From assembly GCA_938038785.1 (NCBI GenBank), contig CALHTB010000071.1:1-51847 (forward strand): a stretch of 51,847 bases of DNA. Reading direction: 5' to 3'. The notes under the pieces are model-generated. The model saw nothing but the letters and a program-made list of their open reading frames with translations. It did not search any database and was not told where the DNA came from. Numbering within the stretch: the first letter of the stretch is position 1; each line of letters begins with the position of its first letter. This DNA comes from an uncultured Acidimicrobiales bacterium. Its GTDB lineage: Bacteria > Actinomycetota > Acidimicrobiia > Acidimicrobiales > SHLQ01. Below, one piece after another: positions 51,617 to 51,847 of the stretch. Both the position numbers and the translations under genes were made by a program.

Positions 51617-51847
51617 CAGCGATTCGGCCCGTGGTCACGAGGTGGTCACTCATCCGCCGGCCTTGCTTTGTGTGATCACTCTGGTTCAATGGCCGGTTCC
51701 TGCACGATTCCTGCACAGGATTTCCAGGTACGGCCCGACACACGCTGGTACGAACCGGCAAAGCCCCAACCGAAATCGTTGACAGGCCAACACTATCCAG
51801 GACGATCAGGTACAGAAGCGCACGATCGCCGAGATCTTAAACCCCCC
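51617..51847. other. Terminal intergenic stretch with short direct repeats, no clear gene
   Basis: No convincing gene in this 231-bp end. GTGGTCAC occurs at 51631 and 51642 and the palindrome GTGATCAC at 51672; TTCCTGCAC occurs at 51697 and 51708. Both pairs are spaced exactly 11 bp, one helical turn. A gene may start beyond the window. Confidence 0.4.

Noticed and set aside
51564-51761. 65-residue minus-strand open frame
   Set aside because: Overlaps the end of the PASTA-protein gene, no ribosome site, no recognisable motif.

Overview
The window looks like chromosomal DNA from a GC-rich actinobacterium, most likely of the Acidimicrobiia/Ilumatobacter type found in water. This is inferred from several features: the mutase/epimerase pair of methylmalonyl-CoA metabolism, a DUF3039 protein, a DDN-type F420 (deazaflavin) oxidoreductase, a Gly/Asn/Arg-rich RNase E/G, a soluble acyl-ACP desaturase, the tig-clpP-clpX cluster and -10 (TAnnnT) elements placed for leaderless mRNAs. 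No 16S gene is present, so the placement is tentative.

1-20.6 kb is a catabolic, oxidative region. It holds four unrelated non-heme Fe oxygenases (TauD-like, PhyH-like, Asp/Asn-hydroxylase-like, IPNS-like), a ferredoxin reductase, a monomeric sarcosine oxidase-like flavoenzyme, a haloalkane dehalogenase, a crotonase, TesB, methylmalonyl-CoA mutase and epimerase, a thiolase-like protein and an acyl-CoA dehydrogenase. A LysE exporter with a divergent Lrp regulator, an alanine-type aminotransferase and a NUDIX hydrolase lie among them. The IPNS-like gene carries an in-frame insertion of about 110 codons built of 90-bp tandem repeats and two copies of a dispersed 36-bp repeat.

20.6-36.2 kb is core machinery, mostly on the minus strand: RNase E/G, the rod-shape operon mreB-mreC-mreD-mrdA-rodA, ndk, folC, clpX, clpP, tig and tRNA-Gly. 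Between folC and clpX lies a repeat-rich 0.9-kb stretch containing a truncated, frameshifted ECF sigma factor gene.

36.3-42.9 kb holds a flavin disulfide reductase, an AbiEi/DUF559-type gene bracketed by two copies of a hairpin repeat, and a two-gene operon. In that operon a thioredoxin-domain protein is translationally coupled to a UGSC-family selenoprotein, whose reading frame crosses an in-frame TGA (Sec93) followed by a SECIS-like stem-loop. A naive reading splits this gene in two. A desaturase, a uridine kinase and a DUF3039 protein follow.

42.9-51.8 kb holds two GGDEF-EAL cyclic-di-GMP proteins separated by tRNA-Arg, then tRNA-His and tRNA-Lys with two strong hairpins behind them, two small exported or formerly exported proteins, and an ECF sigma factor overlapping a membrane-anchored protein with I78-like repeats and a PASTA domain.

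The most interesting signals are the UGSC selenoprotein operon, the repeat insertion inside the oxygenase gene and the 36-bp repeat family it shares with intergenic sites, the hairpin-bracketed AbiEi/DUF559 gene, and the sigma-factor relic embedded in GGTACC-type repeats.
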